Assembly (NCBI GenBank): GCA_019166125.1
Contig: JAHTBO010000007.1
Coordinates: 1-64,000, forward strand
DNA: 64,000 nucleotides
From: Alcaligenaceae bacterium CGII-47
Lineage (GTDB): Bacteria > Pseudomonadota > Gammaproteobacteria > Burkholderiales > Burkholderiaceae_B
Direction of reading: 5' to 3'
Positions 1 through 7,180 of this stretch are shown in pieces. The translations under genes and the position numbers were made by a program. A model generated the notes under the pieces. The model did not search any database. It worked only from the letters and a program-made list of their open reading frames with translations, and was not told where the DNA came from. Numbering within the stretch: the stretch's first letter is position 1; each line of letters starts with the position of its first letter.

Positions 1-126
1 AAATCGATGGGCGACTGCCGCCTCAAGCTCCTGCCATGGAATATGCGTGGTGAGTATGGCCAGTGGCTTTTTAAGATCAATCATTTGATCGAGGCGGCTG
101 CGAAAGAAATCGTCGATTTGGCTCAT
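1..126 (-). CDS. IS5-family transposase, N-terminal fragment cut by window edge
   Basis: Reading the minus strand from the ATG at 126 gives 42 codons open to the window edge, starting MSQIDDFFRSRLDQMIDL and containing PLAIL and IPWQELEAAVAHRF. This is the typical N-terminus of IS5-type (DDE) transposases, whose first residues pair a short acidic leader with a PLA-L...PWQ-IE motif. The catalytic domain lies outside the window, so it is unknown whether the gene is intact. No inverted terminal repeat could be recognised with confidence between here and the next gene. The family assignment rests on recognition of this short stretch only. Confidence 0.75.
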   Translation of the reverse strand, partial: MSQIDDFFRSRLDQMIDLKKPLAILTTHIPWQELEAAVAHRF

Positions 127-604
127 GGGCGGCTTGGTGTTTCTCCCAGATAATGCTGCCCACAGGGGCTATATTGGGAGATTCATAAGATTTAAATGCC
201 TATATTATCTCATGAAATCAATTGGTTATGTATATTTCAGGGCCGACTACGTATAACGATGCTCAACGAGCATATTCGTCCCCATCATCGCACCCAAGCC
301 AAGCAAGCCCAAAGCCAACAGAGCCCATTGCACTAAAAAGCGTTTGCGCGTGGAGGCATCCGTATCAATTAGCATGTTTTAGAGTTTTATATCATCAGTC
401 ATCGGTATAGTATCCCAACATATGGATAGCTGTTCAAAATTTGCTTACACTCCACGCCGCAATCAGGTATCTCGTTACAGCTCGGTCACTATCAGCGCCA
501 ACGTCCATACATAATAATGACCTGCTCATAATCTACGTGATAAGGTTGGTGTTGCCAGTCTAATGTCCTCACAAGCCTGTCCTTAACTTATTATCCATGA
601 TGCC
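127..604. other. 478-nt stretch without a confident gene
   Basis: This stretch between the IS5 transposase start and the DksA-like gene should contain the IS end and flanking DNA. It is lower in GC than the core genome (for example 181-240 and 361-560). The only plausible coding signal is a 42-codon minus-strand ORF at 247-375. No terminator or promoter could be assigned with confidence. Confidence 0.4.
247..375 (-). CDS. possible small single-span membrane protein (42 aa) or truncated gene start
   Basis: The minus strand has ATG at 375 and TAG at 249-247. The product begins MLIDTDASTRKRF and then has one hydrophobic stretch, roughly residues 14-35 (LVQWALLALGLLGLG), preceded by three basic residues and followed by a short polar tail, so positive-inside topology would put the N-terminus in the cytoplasm. 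It resembles the first membrane segment of a larger sensor or transporter protein, truncated by DNA rearrangement beside the IS element. No clear Shine-Dalgarno sequence precedes it. It may be a real small protein, a truncated remnant or chance. Confidence 0.25.
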   Translation of the reverse strand: MLIDTDASTRKRFLVQWALLALGLLGLGAMMGTNMLVEHRYT

Positions 605-1015
605 ATGAGCAAAACTATGACTACCCCTGAAAACATGCTTACCAAAGAACAAATCGAAAATTTCTCGCAGCGTATCGATGTACGCAAGAACCTTTTGCTT
701 GATGAAATCCGGCAAGTGCTCGCGCGCTCCAAACATGAACACCAAGTCGATCTTATCGGCGGGGCCGGGGATTCCGGCGATGTTGCGGCAGCCTCGGTCA
801 TGCGCGACATCACTCAGGCTGAGGTCGTCCGCGATGTAGAGGAAGTGCGTGATATCGTCGCTGCAAAACAGCGCATCGAAACTGGGCGATACGGTTTGTG
901 TATCGACTGCGAGGATGCTATCCGGTTCAAACGTCTGGATGCGTATCCGACTGCTAAACGCTGCTACACCTGCCAGGTCAGCCACGAAAAACGGCAGGGC
1001 CACACCCAGCCCTAG
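605..1015 (+). CDS. TraR/DksA family C4 zinc-finger protein
   Basis: The 136-residue product has an N-terminal helical part and a C-terminal zinc finger with C-x2-C (CIDC, about residues 99-102) and C-x2-C (CYTC, about residues 120-123), the signature of the DksA/TraR family. These proteins bind the secondary channel of RNA polymerase and modulate rRNA and amino-acid promoters. DksA proper carries an acidic DxxDxA coiled-coil tip, which I cannot place here, so this is likely a secondary DksA-like or TraR-like regulator rather than the main DksA. The start chosen is the ATG at 605; ATG at 617 (MTTPEN) is an alternative, and neither has a strong ribosome-binding site. It sits alone between mobile-element remnants. 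Confidence 0.8.
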   Translation: MSKTMTTPENMLTKEQIENFSQRIDVRKNLLLDEIRQVLARSKHEHQVDLIGGAGDSGDVAAASVMRDITQAEVVRDVEEVRDIVAAKQRIETGRYGLCIDCEDAIRFKRLDAYPTAKRCYTCQVSHEKRQGHTQP

Positions 1016-1124
1016 TTTTATAGCCGGTTGATCCTGCGTCCATCGCATAGCGATAATAAAAAATACCATAGGTGGTGTGAAAGCCGCGCGTTACCTGCAC
1101 GGGCCACCTGCTATCTTGCATTGA

Positions 1125-1205
1125 ATTTTGCTTTATGTAATGCCAAGTGTTAGACGTTTCTTGCCAAGACAAGCAGACCATGCGCGAATTCGACAAAACC
1201 TGGCG
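1125..1205 (+). pseudogene. fused remnant of a second HigBA-like toxin-antitoxin operon
   Basis: The first half (about 1131-1165, TTTATGTAAT followed by AAGTGTTA and CTTGCCAAG) matches the promoter/leader of the intact toxin gene at about 2706-2742. The second half (about 1171-1203, ACAAGCAGACCATGCGCGA then TTCGAC.AAACCTG) matches codons in the middle of the antitoxin gene at about 3201-3231. The whole toxin gene and the start of the antitoxin gene are therefore deleted between the two halves. Both halves carry point differences from the intact copy, so this looks like an old paralogous copy rather than a recent duplication. No product is expected. Confidence 0.7.
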
Positions 1206-1302
1206 GCTCAATCTGCGCCGATGTATCTGGGCTACTTCGCACTTGCTCTGACCATCGCGTTGACATCCTCCCCTCTCAAAAGTGAGGGGATTCCTACCGT
1301 GT

Positions 1303-2011
1303 TCAGCCCGGATGGACTGACTCACCTCGGCGAGTTCCTGCTGCTGGCGGCCTTGCTGCACCACTCACTTCACAGGCGAACTGCGCTTGTGTCTGGCGGT
1401 TGTCCTTTGACGCATAAGCGCAAGCCGGACAGGTGCGGCTGGTGTCCTGTGGCGGCACCGCAATAAGATAGCCCCCGTTCCACGCCAGCTTATAGTCCAG
1501 TTGGCGACGAAACTCGAACCAGCCTTGATCGAGGATGGCTTTGTTCAGGCCGGACTTGGCCCGAACGTTTCTGCCGGGCACTTCGGTTGTGCCCGCCGCC
1601 GTCGTGGACTGCGGTAGGGGTTGATCGACCTCGCGCGCAGTCTGGATCGAAACGAACCACTTACCGCCTGATAGGCTCACTGTGACGTTTTTCACCGTGC
1701 CGAGCACTTCTCGGCTATTGCGATAGCGTAGCCAGCCGAGTTTGGGCAGGAAGATTCGAGCATTGCCCTGATCGAGCTTGATTTGCTTGGGGTCGGGATA
1801 ACGAAAGCTATCGGACTGGCGTTTCAGGCCCATTGCGCCACGCGGTGAGTTCCTTGCACAACCCGGCATAGCCGAGCTTTTTCTCACCTTGCTCGTAACG
1901 CGCCTTCTGCAACGCCAGCGCCTTGTTGAATACAAAACGGCAGGAACCCGCGAAGCGGCGCATCTGGCGCTGCTGCTGGCCATCGGGCCGAAGTTCGTAC
2001 TTGAAGGCTTG
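1303..2011 (-). pseudogene. tnpB: tnpB (RNA-guided nuclease of IS605 elements), frameshifted and internally deleted
   Basis: The N-terminal part (FKYELRPDG... RRFAGSCRFVFNKALALQ... KLGYAGLCKELTAWRN) is encoded in one frame from about 2011 to 1840 and then continues in another frame (IKLDQGNARIFLPKLGWLRYRNSR). The sequence jumps from QSTTAAG directly to EVPGRNVRAKSGLNKAILDQ, so the segment that normally carries the first two RuvC-type catalytic acidic residues is missing. A second deletion removes the last CxxC of the zinc finger: TCPAC is present, but the reading then passes straight into the C-terminal EVSGAARPPAAGT tail. The nuclease is therefore dead. This is clear from comparison with the usual family order. 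Confidence 0.82.
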
Positions 2012-2176
2012 AAGGGTGTGTCCAGTCGCATGATCCGAAAGAAGAACTACCCAAGCATCAGCAAGAAACTATGGGCGGGTGCCCTGTGGTCACCTTCCTA
2101 CTTTGCTGGTAGTTGCGGTGGTGCGCCCATCGAGATCATCCACCAGTACATCGAACGACAGCAAACGCCACACTGA
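2009..2176 (+). pseudogene. tnpA: tnpA (Y1 HuH transposase of IS200/IS605), C-terminal fragment
   Basis: Only about 55 C-terminal codons remain: LKGVSSRMIRKK, LWAGALWSPSYFAGSCGG and the terminal helix IHQYIERQQTPH, which contains the tyrosine expected to be the single catalytic Tyr of this family. The HuH motif and N-terminal half are gone; the reading frame upstream of 2009 instead runs over antisense tnpB sequence. The stop codon TGA at 2174-2176 is followed by the element's end hairpin. Confidence 0.8.
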
Positions 2177-2275
2177 TCACCAAAAGGACGGCTACGCCGT
2201 CCGCGCTATCCTTCCTCCGCCTGAAGGCCGAGGCTTGCCGCGCACTCGGTCAAAGCCGGCATGCAAAACACGACG

Positions 2276-2340
2276 CAGTGGCCCTTAGGCGAAGGCCAAC
2301 ATGCGGGGCGTGAGCATGGACGTTCGCCTAAGGGCCACTG
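2276..2340. repeat. perfect 18-bp inverted repeat, 29-nt spacer
   Basis: The arm at 2276-2293 (CAGTGGCCCTTAGGCGAA) is exactly complementary to 2323-2340 (TTCGCCTAAGGGCCACTG), with a 29-nt spacer at 2294-2322. It is too long to be chance in this window and lies just outside the IS605 remnant. It could be inverted ends of a small lost element, a recombination site or a strong hairpin; no T-run follows, so a simple terminator is less likely. Confidence 0.75.
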
Positions 2341-2416
2341 CGAATATGCGTAAAGGCGGATGTCTGTACTGATATATCAAAAAGTCTGCGGGATTATTGG
2401 ACTAGGGTAGAGCCGA

Positions 2417-2507
2417 TTTTTGTACCATACAAAAACTAAACCCCTTGATATTCCAAAATACTCTGGGATATCAAGGGGTTCAGCATAGTCTGGCGGAGAC
2501 GGAGGGA
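2417..2507. repeat. outer attachment-site copy: tRNA-Ser 3' end plus terminator (imperfect direct repeat)
   Basis: Contains TTTTTGTACCATACAAAAA, a terminator-like hairpin (13-bp arms 2439-2451 and 2468-2480) and TGGCGGAGACGGAGGGA (2491-2507), which is the last 17 bases of tRNA-Ser including CCA, read on the minus strand. The same order occurs at 4585-4674 next to the intact tRNA gene. The hairpin loop and flanks differ between copies. This is the expected second copy left when an integrase inserts an island at the 3' end of a tRNA gene. Confidence 0.8.
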
Positions 2508-2688
2508 AACTGGCCGTAAAAATAAAAACCGTTTAAAAACAATTGCTTAATAAGCCGCCCAAGCACCCCTTTGTACCCAGGCTTAGTCGCAATTTTGTAC
2601 TAAATATGGGATCAACGCAACCACACCACCCTGCCTACCGAAAAATTCTCTGACAAGCTGAAAGCCCCGTACCGCGTTGAATGAAATC

Positions 2689-2727
2689 TTGCAATAGGCC
2701 ACATTTTATGTAATACTAAGTGTTATA
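2689..2727 (+). promoter_or_regulatory. promoter and likely operator of the toxin-antitoxin operon
   Basis: TTGCAA (2689-2694) and TAATAC (2711-2716) are spaced by 16 nt. Overlapping the -10 is an imperfect palindrome TAATAC-taa-GTGTTA (2711-2725), a plausible autorepression site for the antitoxin. The degenerate second copy at about 1137-1151 keeps a version of this palindrome (TAATGC-caa-GTGTTA), which supports its relevance. Assignment is by inspection only. Confidence 0.45.
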
Positions 2728-2749
2728 TCAATCTTGCCAAGGCAGCTAT

Positions 2750-3139
2750 ATGAAGGTTTTCAAGAATGCCTGGTTTGAGCGTTTTGCCCGAAAACAGGGC
2801 ATCACTAACAAGGCGCTCTTGGAAGCCATTACTCGCGCCGAACGGGGTCTGATCGACGCCGATCTAGGTGGTGGCGTCATCAAGCAACGTGTCGCACGTC
2901 CTGGGCAGGGTAAATCGGGCGGTTTTCGCACCATTATTCTATACCGCACGGCAGAACGCGCTTTCTTCGTGTATGGGTTCTCTAAGAACGACCGCGACAA
3001 TATTGACGATAACGAGGAAGCCGCATTCAAGAAAGCGGCCGGGTATGTGCTGGGGCTTTCAGACACGCACCTGGCCGAGCTGATCGACCAAAATCAATTT
3101 ACGGAGGTACACGATCATGACGAAGAAATACCGGAGTGA
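2750..3139 (+). CDS. RelE/HigB-superfamily toxin of a type II toxin-antitoxin system
   Basis: The 129-residue product begins MKVFKNAWFERFARKQGI and contains GFRTIILYRTAERAFFVYGFSKNDRDNI, the beta-sheet core pattern (gGfRtii-y......ff-ygFsKndrdni) of the HigB/RelE-type mRNA interferase subfamily found with HigA-like antitoxins. The family cleaves mRNA, usually on the ribosome. I chose the ATG at 2750 rather than the upstream in-frame codon at 2720, because the family starts there and 2720 falls in the promoter/operator. Toxin-before-antitoxin order and a 23-nt overlap with the next gene support translational coupling. The core is intact, so the toxin is probably functional. Confidence 0.85.
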   Translation: MKVFKNAWFERFARKQGITNKALLEAITRAERGLIDADLGGGVIKQRVARPGQGKSGGFRTIILYRTAERAFFVYGFSKNDRDNIDDNEEAAFKKAAGYVLGLSDTHLAELIDQNQFTEVHDHDEEIPE

Positions 3140-3434
3140 AGCCTACGCGGCCATCCACGAAACAATGGAGGCGCTGCACGAAGTCAGCGCCATCAACAAG
3201 CAGACCATGCGCGAGTTCGACGAAACCTGCCTGACGCCAGCGCTGCCCATGGCGCCTGAAAGCATCCGCGCCCTACGCGAACGCGAGCACTTGTCGCAGC
3301 CCATCTTTGCCCTTTACCTCAATGTCAGCAAGAATCTTGTCTCTGATTGGGAGCGTGGCGTCAAGAAACCGGGCGGCCCTGCCTTGCGCCTATTGACCGT
3401 AGTAGAAAAGCACGGCATCCAGGCCATCGCCTAA
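3117..3434 (+). CDS. HigA-like XRE antitoxin
   Basis: The 105-residue product has a C-terminal helix-turn-helix (about residues 45-100: RALREREHLSQPIFALYLNVSKNLVSDWERG), the XRE/Cro fold that binds the operon's operator, and an N-terminal part that should contact the toxin. A good ribosome-binding site (GGAGG at 3103-3107) lies inside the toxin gene 9 nt before the ATG. It should neutralise the upstream toxin and repress the operon. A fragment of its coding sequence also occurs in the remnant at 1171-1203. Confidence 0.87.
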   Translation: MTKKYRSEAYAAIHETMEALHEVSAINKQTMREFDETCLTPALPMAPESIRALREREHLSQPIFALYLNVSKNLVSDWERGVKKPGGPALRLLTVVEKHGIQAIA

Positions 3435-3475
3435 CGCCCGTACCATCTTCGAACTATGTACAGTTGAAGGGCCAC

Positions 3476-4595
3476 TTATTGACTTTGCCTGAGTTTTCGC
3501 CAACGTCCAGGCGTAGTAAGCTTTTTGCTACGTAACGTCCGTCCAGAAGACGGCGTGATACCTTCGTAGGTACTGAGAGATAAGGTTTCACCCCACTGTT
3601 GATTGGCCAACTGCCGTATGCTTTTCTTCTCTTTCCGGCGTATATCGGACCAGCGCGGCGGGAGCTTCTGAGCCGTGAGCAGGAAATCCTTTACGTGTGT
3701 TTGCCGCAGTTCCCCTATCCGCATATCTCCAACAACTTCAAGGAAAGCCGGGAGTACGAAACCATGTTTCTCGTTCGCTGCTCGCTTCTCGGCTGGGAGG
3801 TGTTCAAGGTAGTCTTTGATAGCCGCAGACAGTTGCATCTCGCCAGGAGAAGGCGCAGGCTGTGATGCTGAACCCTTAAGAGGCATACCAGAAAATTTAC
3901 TAGGTGATGGCTTACCTAAGTACTCAGCTTCCAGCATATCCAGGCCATCGCGAAGCGGAAGCGAACTCAATTAATAGCACGCGCTCCTCTTGTGAGCCGC
4001 GTAGTTGATCAGCAAGTCGATACCCACTGCGCTTGAGGGTGCCGGATAACATATCCGACCAACCCTTAACCGCCATATCGTCACCATTACGCGCCATCAC
4101 AGCCCAGTTTCGGACTCTTTCTATCTCCCCTAGCTTCTCAGTAACGTTTATCGCTTCACGGCCACGATAGCGCTGTTCGCGATCCCCACGCTGCACTTGC
4201 TCGATAACAGTCGCGTGCAATCTCCTTACGAAGTCGGGACTGATCTCGGAAATTTCGATCAGTGGTAAGGCACTCTGCGCAATCTCGTGTGCTAATTCGC
4301 CGCTGGGAGCTAGCTGAGCATTGCTGCTGGCACGGGCCGCCGCTATCTGCTTGTCGGTCTCGACAGCGAGCTCACGGCAACGTTCACAAGCGGTTTGATA
4401 GTTTCCGCCAAGAGTGAGCTTGAATTCTCGTTTGCCAATGATCGCGCGAACATCGGTGGGCACACCGCGCCGAAATAGATAGCCGGTCCCGCGCGGGCTC
4501 TTGAACATGAACTGTGGCATGGTATTTTCGTCCATGGCCGCATCCCTGCCCTTCTTCGCTATCTGTACCGATTTTTGTACCTGCTTTTGTACCAT
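3476..4595 (-). pseudogene. tyrosine-recombinase integrase, frameshifted and lacking the catalytic domain
   Basis: The N-terminal part (from ATG 4535 MDENTMPQ, or 4595 inside the att repeat) contains MFKSPRGTGYLFRRGVPTDV and IIGKREFKLTLG, the N-terminal domain typical of a class of tRNA-targeting phage-type integrases. Around 3945-3965 the frame shifts: EFASASR in the first frame should continue as DGLDMLEAEYLGKP in the second. The second frame has a core-binding (SAM-like) domain with LPPRWSDIRRK and then ends in unrelated residues at 3476. The R...HxxR...Y catalytic box is absent. It lies directly beside tRNA-Ser, reading away from it, as expected for the island's own integrase. Confidence 0.85.
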
Positions 4596-4674
4596 ACAAA
4601 AAATAAACCCCTTGAAGTCCCAGCATATTCTGGCAATTCAAGGGGTTTAGCACAATCTGGCGGAGACGGAGGGA
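4585..4674. repeat. inner attachment-site copy overlapping tRNA-Ser 3' end and its terminator
   Basis: Direct-repeat partner of 2417-2507: TTTTGTACCATACAAAAA, a CCCCTTGAA/TTCAAGGGG hairpin, and TGGCGGAGACGGAGGGA, where here the tRNA gene continues intact. The integrase pseudogene could start within this repeat. Confidence 0.78.
4594..4648 (-). terminator. Rho-independent terminator after tRNA-Ser
   Basis: On the minus strand a perfect 12-bp stem (4637-4648 with 4605-4616, 20-nt loop) is followed by ATTTTTTG. It lies 9 nt after the tRNA CCA end and is the natural end of tRNA-Ser transcription. Confidence 0.8.
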
Positions 4675-4750
4675 TTCGAACCCTCGATGCGGGTATAAGC
4701 CGCATGCTCCCTTAGCAGGGGAGTACCTTCAACCACTCGGCCACGTCTCC
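4658..4750 (-). tRNA. serX: tRNA-Ser(GCU)
   Basis: The minus strand reads GGAGACGTGGCCGAGTGG at the 5' end and CCGTCTCCGCCA at the 3' end, with the CCA encoded. The anticodon loop CTGCTAA in a CTCCC/GGGAG stem gives anticodon GCU (codons AGC and AGU). The long variable arm is the class II type expected for Ser. Its 3' end is the insertion site of the neighbouring island and remains intact. Confidence 0.95.
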
Positions 4751-4827
4751 GGACAAGACCAGAATTCTATCACAGGAACGGGCAGCTTTTCGGTGAACAC
4801 TACACGATTACCACCCGCTTCTGTGAC

Positions 4828-6096
4828 TTAGTCCTCGGGCTGGATCGATGCCTGGTCCAGCTCGAACGCCTTATGCAGTGCACGCACCGCGAGTTCCATG
4901 TACTTATCATTGATAAGCACCGAGGTTTTGATCTCGCTCGTGCTGATCATCTGAATATTGATACCTTCCTCGGACAAGGTGCGAAACATCAGGCTGGCAA
5001 CACCCACATGACTACGCATCCCGATGCCCACGATGGAGACCTTGGCAACCTTGTCGTCCGACACGATTTCACCCGCGCCCACGGCAGGACCAATCTGGTT
5101 TTTAAGCAGATCCAGGGTGCGAACATAGTCGTTGCGATTAACGGTAAAAGAAAAGTCGGTCATGCCCTGCAGGGAAATATTCTGCAAAATCATATCAACA
5201 TCGATATTTGCAGCGGCCACAGGCCCCAGGATCGAATAGGCGACGCCCGGGGTGTCGGGCACATTACGCAGGGTAACCTTGGCCTCGTCGCGGCTAAAGG
5301 CGATACCCGAGACAACGGCTGCTTCCATTTTCTTATCTTCCTCAAAAGTAATGAGCGTACCCGAAACCATCTCTATTTCAACCGGAATCATGGGATCGGT
5401 CAGCGAGGACAGCACACGCACGGGCACGTGGTATTTGCCGGCAAATTCTACAGAGCGGATTTGCAGGACCTTGGAGCCTAGCGAGGCCATTTCCAGCATT
5501 TCCTCAAAGGAAATGACGTTCATGCGACGTGCCTCAGGCACGACACGCGGATCAGTCGTGTAGACCCCATCCACGTCAGTAAAAATCAGACATTCGTCAG
5601 CGCCCAGGGCTGCCGCCACAGCGACCGCCGAGGTATCCGAGCCGCCCCGACCCAGCGTCGTGACATTACCATCCTCGTCGACCCCCTGAAAGCCGGTGAT
5701 GATGACCACGCGTCCCGAATCGAGATCCGCGCGAATGCGGACGTCGTCAATCGAGCGGATCCGGGCTCTGGTGTGTGCACCGTCAGTCAGAACAGGAATC
5801 TGCCAACCGGCATAGCTGCGCGCAGGGGTGCCCTGCTTGATCAAGGCCATTGCCAGTAAGGCGCTGCTCGCCTGCTCGCCTGTCGAAACAAGCATATCCT
5901 GCTCGCGCAGATCTGGCTGAGGAGAGAGTTCCTTGGCGAGCGCCAAGAGGCGATTGGTCTCGCCAGACATGGCAGAGGGGACGACAACGACCTGATGGCC
6001 TGCCGCATGCCATTTGGCGACGCGACGGGCAACGTTCTGGATACGTTCGACGGAGCCCATCGAGGTGCCACCGTACTTATGAACGATGATAGACAT
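4828..6096 (-). CDS. lysC: aspartate kinase LysC
   Basis: Phosphorylates aspartate in the first step of lysine, threonine and methionine synthesis. The 422-residue protein starts MSIIVHKYGGTSMGS, the conserved N-terminus of the aspartokinase domain (about residues 1-230), followed by two ACT domains (about 265-405) that usually bind lysine and/or threonine for feedback inhibition. I chose the ATG at 6096 because the family begins there; the 33 codons upstream in the same frame are not family-like. It is the last protein gene of a leftward run cysS-alkA-accA-tilS-lysC, 56 nt after tilS. The gene also has an internal GTG/ATG that in some bacteria makes a separate beta subunit, but I see no decisive evidence of that here. 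Confidence 0.95.
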   Translation of the reverse strand: MSIIVHKYGGTSMGSVERIQNVARRVAKWHAAGHQVVVVPSAMSGETNRLLALAKELSPQPDLREQDMLVSTGEQASSALLAMALIKQGTPARSYAGWQIPVLTDGAHTRARIRSIDDVRIRADLDSGRVVIITGFQGVDEDGNVTTLGRGGSDTSAVAVAAALGADECLIFTDVDGVYTTDPRVVPEARRMNVISFEEMLEMASLGSKVLQIRSVEFAGKYHVPVRVLSSLTDPMIPVEIEMVSGTLITFEEDKKMEAAVVSGIAFSRDEAKVTLRNVPDTPGVAYSILGPVAAANIDVDMILQNISLQGMTDFSFTVNRNDYVRTLDLLKNQIGPAVGAGEIVSDDKVAKVSIVGIGMRSHVGVASLMFRTLSEEGINIQMISTSEIKTSVLINDKYMELAVRALHKAFELDQASIQPED

Positions 6097-6152
6097 GTTT
6101 TTACCGATATTAAATGAGGCTTGTGCTGAAAAAAGGAGTAGGGCGAAACATT

Positions 6153-7175
6153 CTACTGTTTTTTCGGGATCAGCATGATGCGTCCGCGCACGCAAACGAT
6201 CCAGGCCCGCTCATGATGGAGTTTCATTTGACGATCATGGCCCAGGGCATGCAGGCCCCGCATCTGACGCATAAGTTCGCTCAGGCGCGCATCCGTGGGT
6301 GCCCGCAAGCCTTGCCCGGAGAGCCAATAGCGCAGCACCTGCGCCTGACGAGCATGAGACAATGTGCGCCAGGCCGCGAGAGAAAAGCTTAGGCCATCAG
6401 CGGCTGGATCGAGCTTTTGCCAATCCTCAGCTGCGATCTCGGCCACGAGGCCCATCATCTCGCGGCTCTGACGGGCATGCCGCGCAAGCACCCCCTGCCA
6501 ACCCCGCCAGCGCTCATTCAGAATGGGCGTGAGTTGGCGGCGCAGCGCCGCGCGTGTGTAGGCCGGATCGAGATTGGTAGGGTCCTGCACCGGCATCCAC
6601 CCTGTCGCCTGGGTAAAGGCCTGCGCAGCAGCCAGGATGCGCGCACGCGGCATATCGAGCCAAGGACGTGTATAGGTGATGCCATCACGTATCGAGGTGG
6701 GCGCCATCGCCGACAGGCCCAGAGGGCCTGCACCCCGCAGCAGACGCAACAGCACCGTTTCAGCCTGGTCCTCGCCATGATGCGCGAGCCAGACTCGGTT
6801 CACACCAGTCTGCTTCGCCAGTTTTGCCAGCCCTTCGTAGCGGGCAGCGCGAGCAGCGGACTCCATGCCATCGCCCTGCCCCAGATCCACCTGGACGCGC
6901 AGGCTATGGCAAGAAACCCCAAGGATGGCGGCGAGGCGATGAACATGCGCCTGCCAGGGATCAGCGAGCGCTTGCAAGCCGTGATGAATATGAAAACAAT
7001 GGAGTGTCTGGCCGCTATGCTCGGCCAGATGTGCTGCATACACCGCCAGCATTGCAGAGTCGGCGCCACCACTAAGCGCCACGGCAAATGAACGATTGTG
7101 CGCCTCAGAGGGATTGCTTGCGGCCAGCGCTTCGCGCACCATCCGTAGCAGTTCCGGGTCACAGGGCCACGCCAC
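6153..7175 (-). CDS. tilS: tRNA(Ile)-lysidine synthase TilS
   Basis: Converts the wobble cytidine of tRNA-Ile(CAU) to lysidine, changing its specificity from AUG to AUA; essential in bacteria. The 340-residue protein carries the PP-loop SGGADS (residues 35-40) and the conserved HHG (about 64) and AHHGEDQAET (about 130-140) motifs of the N-type ATP pyrophosphatase fold. The start is GTG at 7175 (GTG GCG TGG CCC), 5 nt after the accA stop, which suggests translational coupling. The C-terminal tRNA-binding domain is short compared with E. coli TilS, as is common in related betaproteobacteria. Confidence 0.94.
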   Translation of the reverse strand: MAWPCDPELLRMVREALAASNPSEAHNRSFAVALSGGADSAMLAVYAAHLAEHSGQTLHCFHIHHGLQALADPWQAHVHRLAAILGVSCHSLRVQVDLGQGDGMESAARAARYEGLAKLAKQTGVNRVWLAHHGEDQAETVLLRLLRGAGPLGLSAMAPTSIRDGITYTRPWLDMPRARILAAAQAFTQATGWMPVQDPTNLDPAYTRAALRRQLTPILNERWRGWQGVLARHARQSREMMGLVAEIAAEDWQKLDPAADGLSFSLAAWRTLSHARQAQVLRYWLSGQGLRAPTDARLSELMRQMRGLHALGHDRQMKLHHERAWIVCVRGRIMLIPKKQ

Positions 7176-7180
7176 AGCGA

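Larger units (their letters stand above)
1261..2250. mobile_element. decayed IS200/IS605-family element (tnpB- and tnpA-remnants)
   Basis: One end is marked by TTGACATCCTCCCCT followed by a CCCCTC...GAGGGG hairpin at about 1261-1294, which is the usual tnpB-side end of IS605/IS1341-type elements. The other end, just beyond the tnpA stop codon, holds a perfect 7-bp hairpin with 3-nt loop at 2186-2202 (GGACGGC-tac-GCCGTCC) and a second imperfect stem near 2213-2236, as expected for the other subterminal hairpin. Inside are a minus-strand tnpB remnant and a plus-strand tnpA tail in divergent order. Internal deletions in both genes make autonomous transposition impossible. Confidence 0.8.
2417..4674. 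mobile_element. remnant genomic island at tRNA-Ser(GCU)
   Basis: A 2.2-kb block lies between the two copies of the tRNA-Ser 3' end. It contains an integrase pseudogene reading away from the tRNA gene and an intact toxin-antitoxin pair, the combination expected of an eroded integrative element in which only the addiction module is still maintained. The stretch 2508-2688 between the outer repeat and the toxin promoter is AT-rich and shows no gene. The island cannot be mobile by itself because the integrase lacks its catalytic C-terminus. Confidence 0.75.

Noticed and set aside
1128-1466. Plus-strand ORF of 112 codons across TA remnant and IS605 end
   Set aside because: It joins unrelated debris (toxin-antitoxin leader, antitoxin fragment, antisense of tnpB) and has no coherent product.
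2417-4674. Whole region as an intact prophage or active integrative element
   Set aside because: Only 2.2 kb, no structural, replication or conjugation genes, and the integrase is broken.
4873-5481. Long plus-strand ORF of 202 codons antisense to lysC
   Set aside because: It is the reverse-frame shadow of a highly conserved GC-rich gene; residues are His/Gly/Asp-rich without any domain, and no ribosome-binding site is seen.
6417-7091. Plus-strand ORF of 224 codons antisense to tilS
   Set aside because: Shadow of tilS codon bias; no family similarity or start signal.
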